Assembly (NCBI GenBank): GCA_965228775.1
Contig: OZ245840.1
Coordinates: forward strand, 2,170,001-2,234,000
Source: JANQMY01 sp965228775
GTDB lineage: Bacteria; Pseudomonadota; Alphaproteobacteria; JANQMY01
Direction of reading: 5' to 3'
Length of the DNA stretch: 64,000 nt
The notes beneath the pieces were generated by a model. The model ran no database searches. It was not told where the DNA came from and worked only from the letters and a program-made list of their open reading frames with translations. This document shows, in pieces, positions 27,307 to 35,582 of the stretch (position 1 is its first letter; each line of letters opens with the position of its first letter). The position numbers and the translations under genes are program-made.

Positions 27307-27338
27307 TTAGTTTAAAGCAGTTTCGAGGTCGTTTGCAT

Positions 27339-27439
27339 CGTCATTGCGAGCCGCCGCATGGCGGCGCGGCAATCCAGAGCAGCATGACCAAAACAAGCTG
27401 CCCTGGATCACGTCGTCGCATTCGCTCCTCGTGATGACG
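27339..27439. repeat. Intergenic palindromic repeat (MITE/REP-like)
   Basis: About 101 bp with imperfect inverted ends: CGTCATTGCGAG at 27339-27350 and CTCGTGATGACG at 27428-27439. An inner GCCGCCGCATGGCGGC hairpin and an ATCCAG...CTGGAT pair (27372-27377 and 27403-27408) fit. The outer ends resemble widespread alphaproteobacterial intergenic repeats beginning with GTCATTGCGAG. It lies between the convergent aldolase and hydrolase genes. Confidence 0.6.
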
Positions 27440-27480
27440 TGACATTTCTCATTCGCAAAGCGATCTAATTCGGAAATGCA

Positions 27481-28158
27481 CTACCCGGCATTCGCCTCAA
27501 AAAGTGCAATGGTGCGTTCCCGCGCAAGCTTGGCGCAGCCGGGATCGTAGTGCTGGCGGCGGTCGGAATTGAATCCATGATCCGCATCGTACACATAAAC
27601 TGCCACATCCGGGTGCGCCGCATCGATGCGCCGAACATCTTCCATCGGAATGGAGGCATCCTTCTCGCCAAAATGCAGAATGGTTGGGCATTTTGGCTTT
27701 TCATCAATGAAGTCCTTGATGGCACCGCCATAGTAACCTGCGGCCGCTGCCAAACCGTTTGCACGGCATGCGGCAAGCCAGGTAATCGATCCGCCGTAGC
27801 AATAGCCAGTCATGAATACAGGGCCACGGGGCGCCAGATAGTCGATGCACATTTGGCTGTCTAGGACCGTGTTTTCGTAGGTATTCGCGGCCCGCAGTTC
27901 GAGGGACTTCTGGATGTCTTCGTCGGAATAGCTCGCTTCGAACCCTTTTTGCTGGCGGTCATAAACGGCAGGAGACAGAACTTCATATCCGTCTGCGGCG
28001 TAACCATCGCAGAGCTCCTTGATGTGTTCCGTAACCCCAAAGATCTCCATAAACAGCACCAAGCCGCCTTTTCGGCTGCCGCTGGGTTCTACGTGATAGC
28101 ACTCGATATCCGCGCCATCACCGCTTTTCAATGTGATTGTCTTGCCTTGAAGTGCCAT
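27481..28158 (-). CDS. Dienelactone hydrolase family protein
   Basis: A 225-residue alpha/beta hydrolase. The nucleophile elbow is GYCYGG (Cys in place of Ser, as in dienelactone hydrolases), with Asp near PTILHFGEKDASIP and His in DADHGFN. Start at 28158 behind AAAGGGAA. It is 13 bp downstream of the second MaoC gene on the same strand, so these three genes probably form an operon. Substrate unknown. Confidence 0.85.
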   Translation of the reverse strand: MALQGKTITLKSGDGADIECYHVEPSGSRKGGLVLFMEIFGVTEHIKELCDGYAADGYEVLSPAVYDRQQKGFEASYSDEDIQKSLELRAANTYENTVLDSQMCIDYLAPRGPVFMTGYCYGGSITWLAACRANGLAAAAGYYGGAIKDFIDEKPKCPTILHFGEKDASIPMEDVRRIDAAHPDVAVYVYDADHGFNSDRRQHYDPGCAKLARERTIALFEANAG

Positions 28159-28171
28159 GGAGTTCCCTTTC

Positions 28172-28654
28172 TCAAGAAATGGGTCTGCGGCCAATCAATC
28201 CCTGCCCTGTAAACGTCATCGCAAGCTTGCCGTTATCGAGCCATGCTTCATTACGGCTGCGGATGATACCAATATCCTGGCGCGATTTCAGTTCTACCTT
28301 TTCGATGCTCTTGCCTCGAAAGGTCACTGTATTGCCCGGGCGGACATGCTCATACCATTTGAGATCCAGAAACCCTGGCGAGCCGTGACCGGCAGTGCGC
28401 GGCGCATCCGGATCGTCTTTCATCGCCTGAAAGCGATTGTTGATCATCAGTTTCATCCAAACGGCACAAATATGCCAGCCGCTGGCAACCAGCCCTTTCG
28501 TATACGCCTCTTCCGCGGCAGCCGGATCAATGTGCTGAGGTTGGGGATCATATTTGCGGGAGAAAGCGATCATATCGGCTTGTTCGAAACGATAGGAGCC
28601 AACTTCGTATTCTTCCCCTAGGACCATGTCTTCCAAGTAAATGATATTTTCCAT
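28172..28654 (-). CDS. MaoC-like hotdog-fold dehydratase (second copy)
   Basis: A 160-residue single-hotdog protein of the MaoC (R-specific enoyl-CoA hydratase-like) group. The hydratase-2 motif region FSRKYDPQPQHIDPAAA carries the Asp/His pair (D38 and H43 by count), and LVASGWHICAVWMKLM matches the helix of the family. The upstream gene is a paralogue. Reaction: hydration of an enoyl-CoA or thioester; substrate not known. ATG at 28654 with GGGGTGGGG upstream. Confidence 0.83.
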   Translation of the reverse strand: MENIIYLEDMVLGEEYEVGSYRFEQADMIAFSRKYDPQPQHIDPAAAEEAYTKGLVASGWHICAVWMKLMINNRFQAMKDDPDAPRTAGHGSPGFLDLKWYEHVRPGNTVTFRGKSIEKVELKSRQDIGIIRSRNEAWLDNGKLAMTFTGQGLIGRRPIS

Positions 28655-28665
28655 GAGCCCCACCC

Positions 28666-29124
28666 CTATGCCGCGTTTCGCGAAACGACGCGCTGCTCGG
28701 CCACCGCCTTCAAAACTTGGAGATCATCTTGATTGAACATGTCGAACTGAAAACGGACAGTCCCAACGCCGTCCTCCGCATCCGGCGGAGACACATCGAG
28801 ACATGTTCTTTTTACCTGCAGCACGTATCCAGGCCGCACTGGTTTCATCCAACGCACTTCGTCGAACCCGACAAAACCACGCGATGCCGTTTCATTAAGA
28901 TAGCCATCGCAAATCATGCCCATGAGCATGGCGCAATTGTGCCAACCGCTTGAGCTCAAGCCTTTGAACAGGCTTTTGTTGGCCGCCTCATCATCCAGGT
29001 GAAATGGCTGAGGATCGTATTCCGATGCAAACTCGATCACTTCGTCCCGAGTTACTTGCTTGCCGCCGAATTCAAAGACGTCACCGACGACGAAATCTTC
29101 TAAGTAATAAGTGTACTGAGCCAT
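28666..29124 (-). CDS. MaoC-like hotdog-fold dehydratase (first copy)
   Basis: A 152-residue MaoC-type protein with ASEYDPQPFHLDDEAA and LSSSGWHNCAMLMGMI, clearly homologous to its downstream neighbour (same motifs at the same spacing). Adjacent MaoC pairs can form a heterodimeric hydratase in which one or both subunits are active; both here keep the Asp and His. The ATG at 29124 lies 11 bp after the ychF stop codon position, on the same strand. Confidence 0.83.
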   Translation of the reverse strand: MAQYTYYLEDFVVGDVFEFGGKQVTRDEVIEFASEYDPQPFHLDDEAANKSLFKGLSSSGWHNCAMLMGMICDGYLNETASRGFVGFDEVRWMKPVRPGYVLQVKRTCLDVSPPDAEDGVGTVRFQFDMFNQDDLQVLKAVAEQRVVSRNAA

Positions 29125-29135
29125 AAACAATACTG

Positions 29136-30233
29136 CTAGTTTGCGAATCTGAAATGCATCACATCTCCGTCGGCAACCACATACTCTTTGCCTTCAAGAC
29201 GCATGCGGCCTGCTTCTTTGGCCGCGTTTTCGCCGCCAAGCGACGTATAGTCTTCGTAAGAAATCGTCTCGGCACGGATAAAGCCTTTCTCGAAATCCGT
29301 ATGGATGACACCGGCCGCCCCAGGCGCCTTCGTGCCCTGCCGCACCGTCCACGCACGCGCTTCCTTCGGCCCTGCCGTAAAGTAAGTAATGAGTCCCAAC
29401 AGGTCGTAGCCTGCGCGAATGAGCCGGTTCAGCCCGGGCTCTTCAAGACCAAGCTCTTCCAGGAACATATCGCGTTCCTCATCTTCCAACTGCGCCACTT
29501 CCGCCTCGATCTTGGCAGAGATAACGACGGAAACAGCACCCTCTTCAGTAGCCTTCGCAGCAACCATTTCTGAAAACGAGTTGCCCGAGCCGGCAGCCCC
29601 CTCGTCCACATTGCAGACATACAGGACCGGTTTCGATGTGAGCAGATTGAGGTCTTTGAACGCCCTGGACTGTTCTTCACTGACATCCGCCATGCGTGCC
29701 GGACGCCCTTCCCGCAGCTCCGCAAGCGCCAATTCCATCACCGCAACGTCGGCTTTGGCTTGTTTGTCGCCACTGGCGGCCTTCTTCTGAAGCGGAGCAG
29801 CGCGCCGCTCCAAGCTTTCCAGATCCGCGATCATCAATTCGGTCTCAACGGTCTCGGCATCGGCCAAAGGATCGATTTTGCCTTCCACATGGGTGACTTC
29901 ATCGTCTTCAAAACAGCGCAACACATAGGCGATGGCGTCCACCTCGCGGATGTTGGCCAGGAACTGATTGCCAAGCCCCTCGCCTTTGGACGCGCCGCGC
30001 ACAAGGCCCGCAATGTCTACGAATGTAAGCCGCGTTGGAATGATCTCCGCTGATTTTGCGATTTCGCCCAGCCTATCGAGGCGCGGGTCCGGTACGCCCA
30101 CCTCACCTACATTCGGCTCAATGGTACAGAAGGGAAAATTCTCCGCCTGTGCCGCTGCCGTCTGTGTAAGAGCATTAAAAAGCGTCGACTTGCCAACGTT
30201 CGGCAGACCGACAATGCCGCATTTAAATCCCAT
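29136..30233 (-). CDS. ychF: Ribosome-associated ATPase YchF
   Basis: A 365-residue Obg-family P-loop protein. G1 is GLPNVGKST (9-17), G3 is DIAG, and the fourth motif is NVDE rather than NKxD, which is why YchF prefers ATP. The C-terminal TGS domain is present (TYFTAGPKEARAWTVRQGTKA). It follows pth by 2 bp in the rplY-pth-ychF group. Confidence 0.95.
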   Translation of the reverse strand: MGFKCGIVGLPNVGKSTLFNALTQTAAAQAENFPFCTIEPNVGEVGVPDPRLDRLGEIAKSAEIIPTRLTFVDIAGLVRGASKGEGLGNQFLANIREVDAIAYVLRCFEDDEVTHVEGKIDPLADAETVETELMIADLESLERRAAPLQKKAASGDKQAKADVAVMELALAELREGRPARMADVSEEQSRAFKDLNLLTSKPVLYVCNVDEGAAGSGNSFSEMVAAKATEEGAVSVVISAKIEAEVAQLEDEERDMFLEELGLEEPGLNRLIRAGYDLLGLITYFTAGPKEARAWTVRQGTKAPGAAGVIHTDFEKGFIRAETISYEDYTSLGGENAAKEAGRMRLEGKEYVVADGDVMHFRFAN

Positions 30234-30235
30234 GA

Positions 30236-30859
30236 CTATTCCTTTGACGCCGCCGGGCTCTCCGGCGCTTTCGTCTTTTCCTTCTTGCGCGGCGGGTTGA
30301 GCGCCAACGCTATCTTATTCATGAAGCCGGCATCATCCCGCTTCACCAGCAATGGCGCCGCTTCCGTAAACGCTTTCAGCATCGGGTCAAGCCAGTCGGC
30401 ATCTTGCTTTGAAAAATTACCAAGCACATGTCCGCTCACCCGGTCTTTCTGACCGGGATGACCGATGCCCACACGAACACGCCAGAAATCGGGTCCGATA
30501 TGGGCTGCCAACGAACGCAGACCATTATGGCCGGCCACGCCCCCGCCTTTCTTTACCCGCACTTTGGCCGCCGCCAAGTCCAGCTCATCATGGATGACGA
30601 TCACATCATCGACGGACATCTTATAGAAGCGCACCGCTTCGCCCACAGCCTCACCTGAATTGTTCATATAGGTTTGTGGCTTCAGGGTGAGAACGCGAAC
30701 ACCTCCGATCGAGCCTTCAGCAGCTTCCGATCGGAAGCGCGACCGAGATGCTGCAAAACCCCATTCCTCTACAATGCGGTCGATTGCCATGAATCCCACA
30801 TTGTGCCGGTGGTTTTCATAGCGCGCGCCGGGATTGCCAAGTCCAACGAGCAGCAACAT
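30236..30859 (-). CDS. pth: Peptidyl-tRNA hydrolase
   Basis: A 207-residue hydrolase that releases tRNA from stalled peptidyl-tRNA. The N-terminus LLVGLGNPGARYENHRHNVG contains the conserved Asn and catalytic His; IHDELDL provides the Asp, and GGGVAGHNGLRS follows. It has a lysine-rich C-terminal extension (PPRKKEKTKAP). ATG at 30859 after AGGGAAA. It sits between rplY and ychF. Confidence 0.95.
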   Translation of the reverse strand: MLLLVGLGNPGARYENHRHNVGFMAIDRIVEEWGFAASRSRFRSEAAEGSIGGVRVLTLKPQTYMNNSGEAVGEAVRFYKMSVDDVIVIHDELDLAAAKVRVKKGGGVAGHNGLRSLAAHIGPDFWRVRVGIGHPGQKDRVSGHVLGNFSKQDADWLDPMLKAFTEAAPLLVKRDDAGFMNKIALALNPPRKKEKTKAPESPAASKE

Positions 30860-30898
30860 GTAAGATTTCCCTGGGCCTGATCGCGCCTTCAAGTCTAC

Positions 30899-30935
30899 AA
30901 AAATGGCCGCCGAACAAAGTGTCACCGGCGGCCAT
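30899..30935 (-). terminator. Rho-independent terminator downstream of rplY
   Basis: On the minus strand a 10-bp stem (ATGGCCGCCG with CGGCGGCCAT; plus-strand 30903-30912 and 30926-30935) is followed by TTTTTG. It lies between the rplY stop at 30961 and the pth start at 30859, so pth-ychF may need their own promoter or read-through. Confidence 0.75.
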
Positions 30936-30960
30936 CTTCAATCCTGTTTGAGAGGTCCGG

Positions 30961-31629
30961 TTATTCGGATTTCTCTTCCGGCGCCGCTTCTGCCGTAGCT
31001 TCGCCCTCAGCCGCCTCTTCACCTTCAGCGGCCGCCGCTGCTTCTTCTTCAGCCGTCGCAACCTTAGACGGTGCGGCAATCGTCGCCACCGTAAAGTCAC
31101 GATCCGTGATGGTCGGCTTCACGCCATCCGGCAGCGTTATCGCAGAAATATGCAAGCTATCGCCGATCTCAAGGCCTTCCAGATTCGCCGTGAGCGAGCT
31201 TGGGATATTGTCCGCAGGACAGTCCAGCTCCACTTCGTAGCGAACGATATTCAACACGCCACCGCGCTTAATGCCGGGTGATGTGCCTTCGTTCTCGAAG
31301 CTGACGGGGATGGACAGCTTCACGCGGGAGCCCGCTTCCAGCCTTAGGAAATCCACATGCAACGGCACATCGGACACCGGATGCAGCTGCACATCGCGCG
31401 CAATCGCCCGGGTCTGGTTACCACCAACATCAACCATCGTGATTTGGTTCAGGAACGTGCCTGTGTTCCAGATTTTCGTAAGATCACCACGATCTATGGA
31501 AATCATCTCAGGGGGTGTTTTGCCACCATAAATGACGCCAGGAACGCGTCCTGTGCGCCGTGCTGCCCGAGCGGCCCCCTTACCGCCTCGGTCGCGTAAC
31601 TCAGCGGCAAGTGTCGTGAGTTCTGCCAT
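30961..31629 (-). CDS. rplY: 50S ribosomal protein L25 (long CTC form)
   Basis: A 222-residue long-form L25 that binds 5S rRNA. The N-terminal 90 residues show the 5S-binding domain (AELRDRGGKGAARAARR, GRVPGVIYGG, DVQLHPVSDVPLHVDF), then the CTC beta domain, and an Ala/Glu-rich C-terminal tail from about 195. ATG at 31629 preceded by GGAGAAG. Upstream 20 bp lies a hairpin. Confidence 0.93.
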   Translation of the reverse strand: MAELTTLAAELRDRGGKGAARAARRTGRVPGVIYGGKTPPEMISIDRGDLTKIWNTGTFLNQITMVDVGGNQTRAIARDVQLHPVSDVPLHVDFLRLEAGSRVKLSIPVSFENEGTSPGIKRGGVLNIVRYEVELDCPADNIPSSLTANLEGLEIGDSLHISAITLPDGVKPTITDRDFTVATIAAPSKVATAEEEAAAAAEGEEAAEGEATAEAAPEEKSE

Positions 31630-31649
31630 TTTCTTCTCCAAATAAGGAA

Positions 31650-31680
31650 AAGGCGTTGCCTCCAAGGGTGCCAACGCCTT
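31650..31680 (-). terminator. Hairpin between prs and rplY
   Basis: A 9-bp perfect inverted repeat (AAGGCGTTG, plus-strand 31650-31658, with CAACGCCTT at 31672-31680) with a 13-nt loop lies in the rplY leader. On the minus strand it is followed by only a weak T run (TTTCC). It could terminate prs transcription or act as a leader control element for L25; the sequence does not decide. Confidence 0.45.
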
Positions 31681-31754
31681 AAAGACGCGGGTTTTACACC
31701 CTCGCCGTGCGAAACACAATCACCGAATCGTTAAGGAATTCGGCCGTATCACCC

Positions 31755-32687
31755 TCAATCGAAAAGACTGGAGACCGATTCTTCCTCGGCAATCCGCCGG
31801 ATCGCCTCACCAATCAGCGGCGCGATGGAAACATGGCGGATATTGGCGCTTTCCCGGACCGCCTCTGTGGGCTGGATCGAATTCGTGATGACAAGGTTTT
31901 TCAGGGCCGATTCCCGGACACGGCTGACCGCACCGCCCGACAGCACGCCATGGGAGACATAGGCATAAACCTCGGCAGCGCCCTTATCCACCAGAGCCTG
32001 AGCGGCATTACAAAGTGTGCCCGCAGAATCGACGATATCGTCCACCATGATGCATTTTCGGCCACTCACATCGCCGATGATATTCATGACCTCGGACTCG
32101 CCGGCACGCTCCCGGCGCTTATCAACAATGGCCAGGTCCACCCCCAGACGGCGGGCCAACGCGCGGGCACGTACCACGCCTCCCACATCCGGAGATACAA
32201 TCATCAAATCATCGCCGTTGAACTTCTCTTGGATATCCCGAAGCATCACCGGCGCCGCGAACAAATTGTCGGTCGGAATGTCGAAGAAGCCTTGGATCTG
32301 TCCAGCGTGCAGGTCAAGCGTGAGAACGCGCCCCGCCCCAGCCGTGGTGATGAGATTCGCCACAAGCTTTGCTGAGATTGGCGTTCTTGGCCCCGGTTTC
32401 CGGTCCTGCCGCGCATATCCAAAATAGGGGAGCACCGCCGTGATACGACGTGCCGACGCACGCGCCAGCGCGTCAACACATATCAACAGCTCCATCAGAT
32501 TATCATTTGCGGGATATGAGGTGGATTGGATGATGAATACATCCTGACCACGCACATTTTCCTGAATCTCCACAAACACTTCCATATCCGCAAAGCGGCG
32601 GACGGAAGCCTTCGTCAATGGGATGTTGAGATAGTCGGAAATTTCTTCCGCAAGCGGATAATTACTATTCCCCGCTAGTAGTTTCAT
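31755..32687 (-). CDS. prs: Ribose-phosphate pyrophosphokinase
   Basis: A 310-residue PRPP synthetase. Features include FADMEVFVEIQENVRGQDVF, the flexible loop region near YARQDRKPGPRTPISAK, the metal-binding DLHAGQIQGFF and the PRPP loop CIMVDDIVDSAGT. It makes PRPP for nucleotide, histidine and tryptophan synthesis and for the apt in this window. ATG at 32687. It is upstream of rplY, 125 bp apart. Confidence 0.96.
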   Translation of the reverse strand: MKLLAGNSNYPLAEEISDYLNIPLTKASVRRFADMEVFVEIQENVRGQDVFIIQSTSYPANDNLMELLICVDALARASARRITAVLPYFGYARQDRKPGPRTPISAKLVANLITTAGAGRVLTLDLHAGQIQGFFDIPTDNLFAAPVMLRDIQEKFNGDDLMIVSPDVGGVVRARALARRLGVDLAIVDKRRERAGESEVMNIIGDVSGRKCIMVDDIVDSAGTLCNAAQALVDKGAAEVYAYVSHGVLSGGAVSRVRESALKNLVITNSIQPTEAVRESANIRHVSIAPLIGEAIRRIAEEESVSSLFD

Positions 32688-32818
32688 CGCCGCTGCGCCT
32701 CTTCAGCAGTTACTGTCCCGAACCGCCGAGCCTCCTGAGCGGAAGTTTGTGAAGTTTTTTTGACCCCGGCGCGCGGTTAATAGCAAGCACCTTTCACAGT
32801 GTAAATAGCCTGCCGGGT

Positions 32819-33706
32819 TTAATCATTAACATTTGGCGGTGTGGTCCCTAGCTGCTGCATTAAAGCCACTATTCCATCGCCCGCCGCCGCCGCTGCATAG
32901 ACAGCGACGTCCCCCCATTGAGACTGGAGGCTACCTCTCGGAACATCGTTTTCCTGCTCGACCACGCCGTAACTGGTGCCGCCTGGACCGCTGAGATCCC
33001 AAGCGATTCGAACCGTTTGCGTATCGGCGTTCTTGTCGGCCACCGAAACGGTTGCCTTGGTATAGTAAATGCCAGAGCCGGGGTTTGCTTCCACGGTCAC
33101 GCTGTATTGCCGCATTACTTGGGCAAGAGCCAAGGCCAGCGCTTCGTTGCCGTCGCCAGGCGCACCCTTGATCGGCCCAATGGCTATTCTGCCAACCGAT
33201 TCTCCAGACCTTGCCGCGGCCGCCGATGAGGCTGTTGAGGACGAGGCGGCCGCCGCAAACTCAAACCCATCACGCCCCGATTCGATTTTGTCAGCCGTCT
33301 TTGACGCAAGCCGCTTCAGCGAGCTCATATCGAGGGCGGCCCATGGATCGCCATTGGTCACATAGGGTGCTGTGTCTTCGACAGAAATGGTCGCCAACAC
33401 GACGCCACCAAGATTTAGTACGTCCCAGCGAATCGTGGTCACGGTTCCGCTGGCATTGCCAACCGCTTCGGCCACACCTTTGAGTTCGAACAGCGCGTCT
33501 TCCTTCGCCGTTTCCTCCCTGGTGGCGGGAATGCCGATCTTATTCAATTCTTCGGCGACCAAACGAACCAAGCGTTCATCGAACGGCGGCGGAGCGCCTT
33601 CTACCGACGACACAAAGTAGTCATTGGCCCTCAAGGGGGTTGCAGCCAAAAGGCAGAAGACGACACCAAGAAAGAACGCCAACGCAGATTGAGATGGATG
33701 GTTCAT
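32819..33706 (-). CDS. Exported protein with two similar domains
   Basis: A 295-residue protein with a signal peptide (hydrophobic 9-22, cleavage near LRAND at 27-28). Two comparable domains (about 43-143 and 187-285) each have an acidic helix, a beta region with TIRWDVLNLGG or RIAWDLSGPGG, then a W-containing segment and a closing helix. A Ser/Ala-rich linker (151-166) joins them. No family recognised. ATG at 33706 is placed 7 bp after AGGGA; an in-frame ATG at 33712 is too close to it. It follows pgeF by 12 bp. Confidence 0.62.
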   Translation of the reverse strand: MNHPSQSALAFFLGVVFCLLAATPLRANDYFVSSVEGAPPPFDERLVRLVAEELNKIGIPATREETAKEDALFELKGVAEAVGNASGTVTTIRWDVLNLGGVVLATISVEDTAPYVTNGDPWAALDMSSLKRLASKTADKIESGRDGFEFAAAASSSTASSAAAARSGESVGRIAIGPIKGAPGDGNEALALALAQVMRQYSVTVEANPGSGIYYTKATVSVADKNADTQTVRIAWDLSGPGGTSYGVVEQENDVPRGSLQSQWGDVAVYAAAAAGDGIVALMQQLGTTPPNVND

Positions 33707-33718
33707 ATCCATTCCCTG

Positions 33719-34492
33719 CTAAGCCCGCATAATGACCGACACCTGACGGCCGTAGTCAGATTCACCGAGGTGCGTCGTCCGCCGAAAGGAAAAGAAACGT
33801 TCTTCATTGTCATAAGTGCAGTCCGCACAATCGCGCGCAACCGTAATGCCGATCGCGTCAAGTTTAGCTTGGACAAACGCCATCAAGTCAAACTGCCAAT
33901 GCCCAGCCCGCCGGCCTTCCTCAAAGAACCGCTTGTTCGAGCCGTCGCTGGAGACAAACTCACGTCGAAAGTCGTCACCCACCTCATAAGAAGCCTGCGA
34001 AATACATGGCCCCAGGGCAGCGGTGATAGACCCTTTATCCGCCCCCTGATTAACCATTTCAGCAACCGTGTTCTCAAGGACGCCGCCAAAAGCACCGCGC
34101 CACCCCGCATGAGCCGCACCGACAACACGCCCCTCACCATCTGCAAACAGGACCGGCGCACAATCGGCCGTCAGTATGCCAAGGGCGATGCCCGGTTCCG
34201 TCGTTACCATTGCATCCGCCCGAGGCGCTTCCGCGGCATCCCAGATCTCGTTGACGACTTTCACATTCGGAGAATGCTCTTGATAAAGTGTCAGCAGGTT
34301 CGGCTCTTCGATGCTGAAGGACGCAGCGATGCGCCTGCGATTTTCGGTTACCGCAGACGGAACGTCGTCGGATCCGCGACCGCAGTTCAGCGACCCATAG
34401 ATGCCCTCGGACACACCACCGGTACGTTCGAAAAATCCGTGGCGAACACCTTTGATTTTTTCAATCGCCGGTGCCGTCGCTGCTTTCACCAT
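33719..34492 (-). CDS. pgeF: Polyphenol oxidase / purine nucleoside phosphorylase PgeF (YfiH)
   Basis: A 257-residue member of the YfiH/laccase-domain family. Metal-binding residues are in YQEHSPNV (His), LTADCAPVLFAD (Cys) and AAHAGWRGAFGG (His), and GPCISQASYEVG is typical. E. coli YfiH edits the L-Ser error in peptidoglycan precursors (PgeF), and other members have nucleoside phosphorylase activity. The ATG at 34492 overlaps the end of the upstream methyltransferase gene by 32 bp. Confidence 0.88.
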   Translation of the reverse strand: MVKAATAPAIEKIKGVRHGFFERTGGVSEGIYGSLNCGRGSDDVPSAVTENRRRIAASFSIEEPNLLTLYQEHSPNVKVVNEIWDAAEAPRADAMVTTEPGIALGILTADCAPVLFADGEGRVVGAAHAGWRGAFGGVLENTVAEMVNQGADKGSITAALGPCISQASYEVGDDFRREFVSSDGSNKRFFEEGRRAGHWQFDLMAFVQAKLDAIGITVARDCADCTYDNEERFFSFRRTTHLGESDYGRQVSVIMRA

Positions 34493-35582
34493 TTTTGTCC
34501 GTACCTTCAAAACCCGCTGGCTGCCACCCAGTGGTATCAGTGATCGCAAGAACCTTAAAGAGCGTGCCCATCTGTTCGGGGGCTGTCAGCCGGTCAACGT
34601 CAGCCTTGATGGATTTCGCCAGGTCCTCCGATTTTCCGCGCCCCAGCACCTCGCTTCGTTCATGAATTCCCAGCCTCTTGAGGAAATCTCCTTGGGCGAT
34701 GGGCCCCCACACCTGCGCGCCCGCCAAACGAGCGGCTTGCCCCAGGTCAGAAAAGTTCACATGAGCGGTCACATCCGCGGTCCCGATATCGGACAGCACG
34801 GGGTGAAACTTGTGATCGCGAACAGCCTGCAAAGTGTCACCCGTCCCCGAGGATGCATACCCGTAGTCCACCACCAACGCCGCCCCCCCATAACGGACAA
34901 TCGTTTGGGAAATTTCGGTCACCAACGCCGCACTTGCAGGAGAGTTCTCAATGACGTCCCCAACTCTAGCAACGGCAGAGGCAGACGATGTCGGTTCCGC
35001 TATGGGAATGCCACTAACAAACGAAAAGCTTGGGGGCCCATCAGCGCGTTCCACCGACACACATCTCTCTCGCCAGCCGGAAGTCGTTTTTGTGTACTGA
35101 CGAATTGGCAGCACATCGAAGAATTCGTTCGCAATCAAAAGCATTGGCCGGCCGGGCAGATCGTCAAACCGCTCATGCCAGGTTACATCGGAGGGCAATC
35201 TCGATTTCTGTTCATCACGGAGGCGCTCACTGGTCTCGACCAAGTGTATTTCCGCTGCGTCCAGAAACGCAGGCACTACCTGCCCGATCGCCCGGAGCGC
35301 GTCGGCCATCAATATGCCTCGCCCCGGCCCCAGCTCCACAAAATTGAAAGACGCCGGTTGACCGGCGTCCAGCCAGGACTGGGCACACCAAAGACCAACC
35401 AACTCTCCAAACGTCTGGCTGACCTCCGGCGCCGTGATGAAATCCCCCTCAGTCCCGAATGGTCTCTGTGCGGAATAATAACCATGCTCAGGATCTCCAA
35501 GGACAACAGACATGAATGTAGCGACGCTTATAGGCCCTTGCTGTTCAATCAGATCCGCTAAGTGCTTTTCGATGGGTGTCAT
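34461..35582 (-). CDS. SAM-dependent methyltransferase, MidA/NDUFAF7 family
   Basis: A 373-residue protein with the MidA family pattern: an N-terminal FMxxxLxxPxxGYYxxxxPFGxxGDFITAPEVSQxFGEL region (only partly quoted), SAM-binding VELGPGRGILMAD (about 83-95), and ANEFFDVLPIRQ. Human NDUFAF7 methylates an arginine of complex I subunit NDUFS2; a comparable role in respiratory complex assembly is likely but inferred. Its ATG overlaps the lgt stop as ATGA. Confidence 0.9.
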   Translation of the reverse strand: MTPIEKHLADLIEQQGPISVATFMSVVLGDPEHGYYSAQRPFGTEGDFITAPEVSQTFGELVGLWCAQSWLDAGQPASFNFVELGPGRGILMADALRAIGQVVPAFLDAAEIHLVETSERLRDEQKSRLPSDVTWHERFDDLPGRPMLLIANEFFDVLPIRQYTKTTSGWRERCVSVERADGPPSFSFVSGIPIAEPTSSASAVARVGDVIENSPASAALVTEISQTIVRYGGAALVVDYGYASSGTGDTLQAVRDHKFHPVLSDIGTADVTAHVNFSDLGQAARLAGAQVWGPIAQGDFLKRLGIHERSEVLGRGKSEDLAKSIKADVDRLTAPEQMGTLFKVLAITDTTGWQPAGFEGTDKNGESSDGTGD

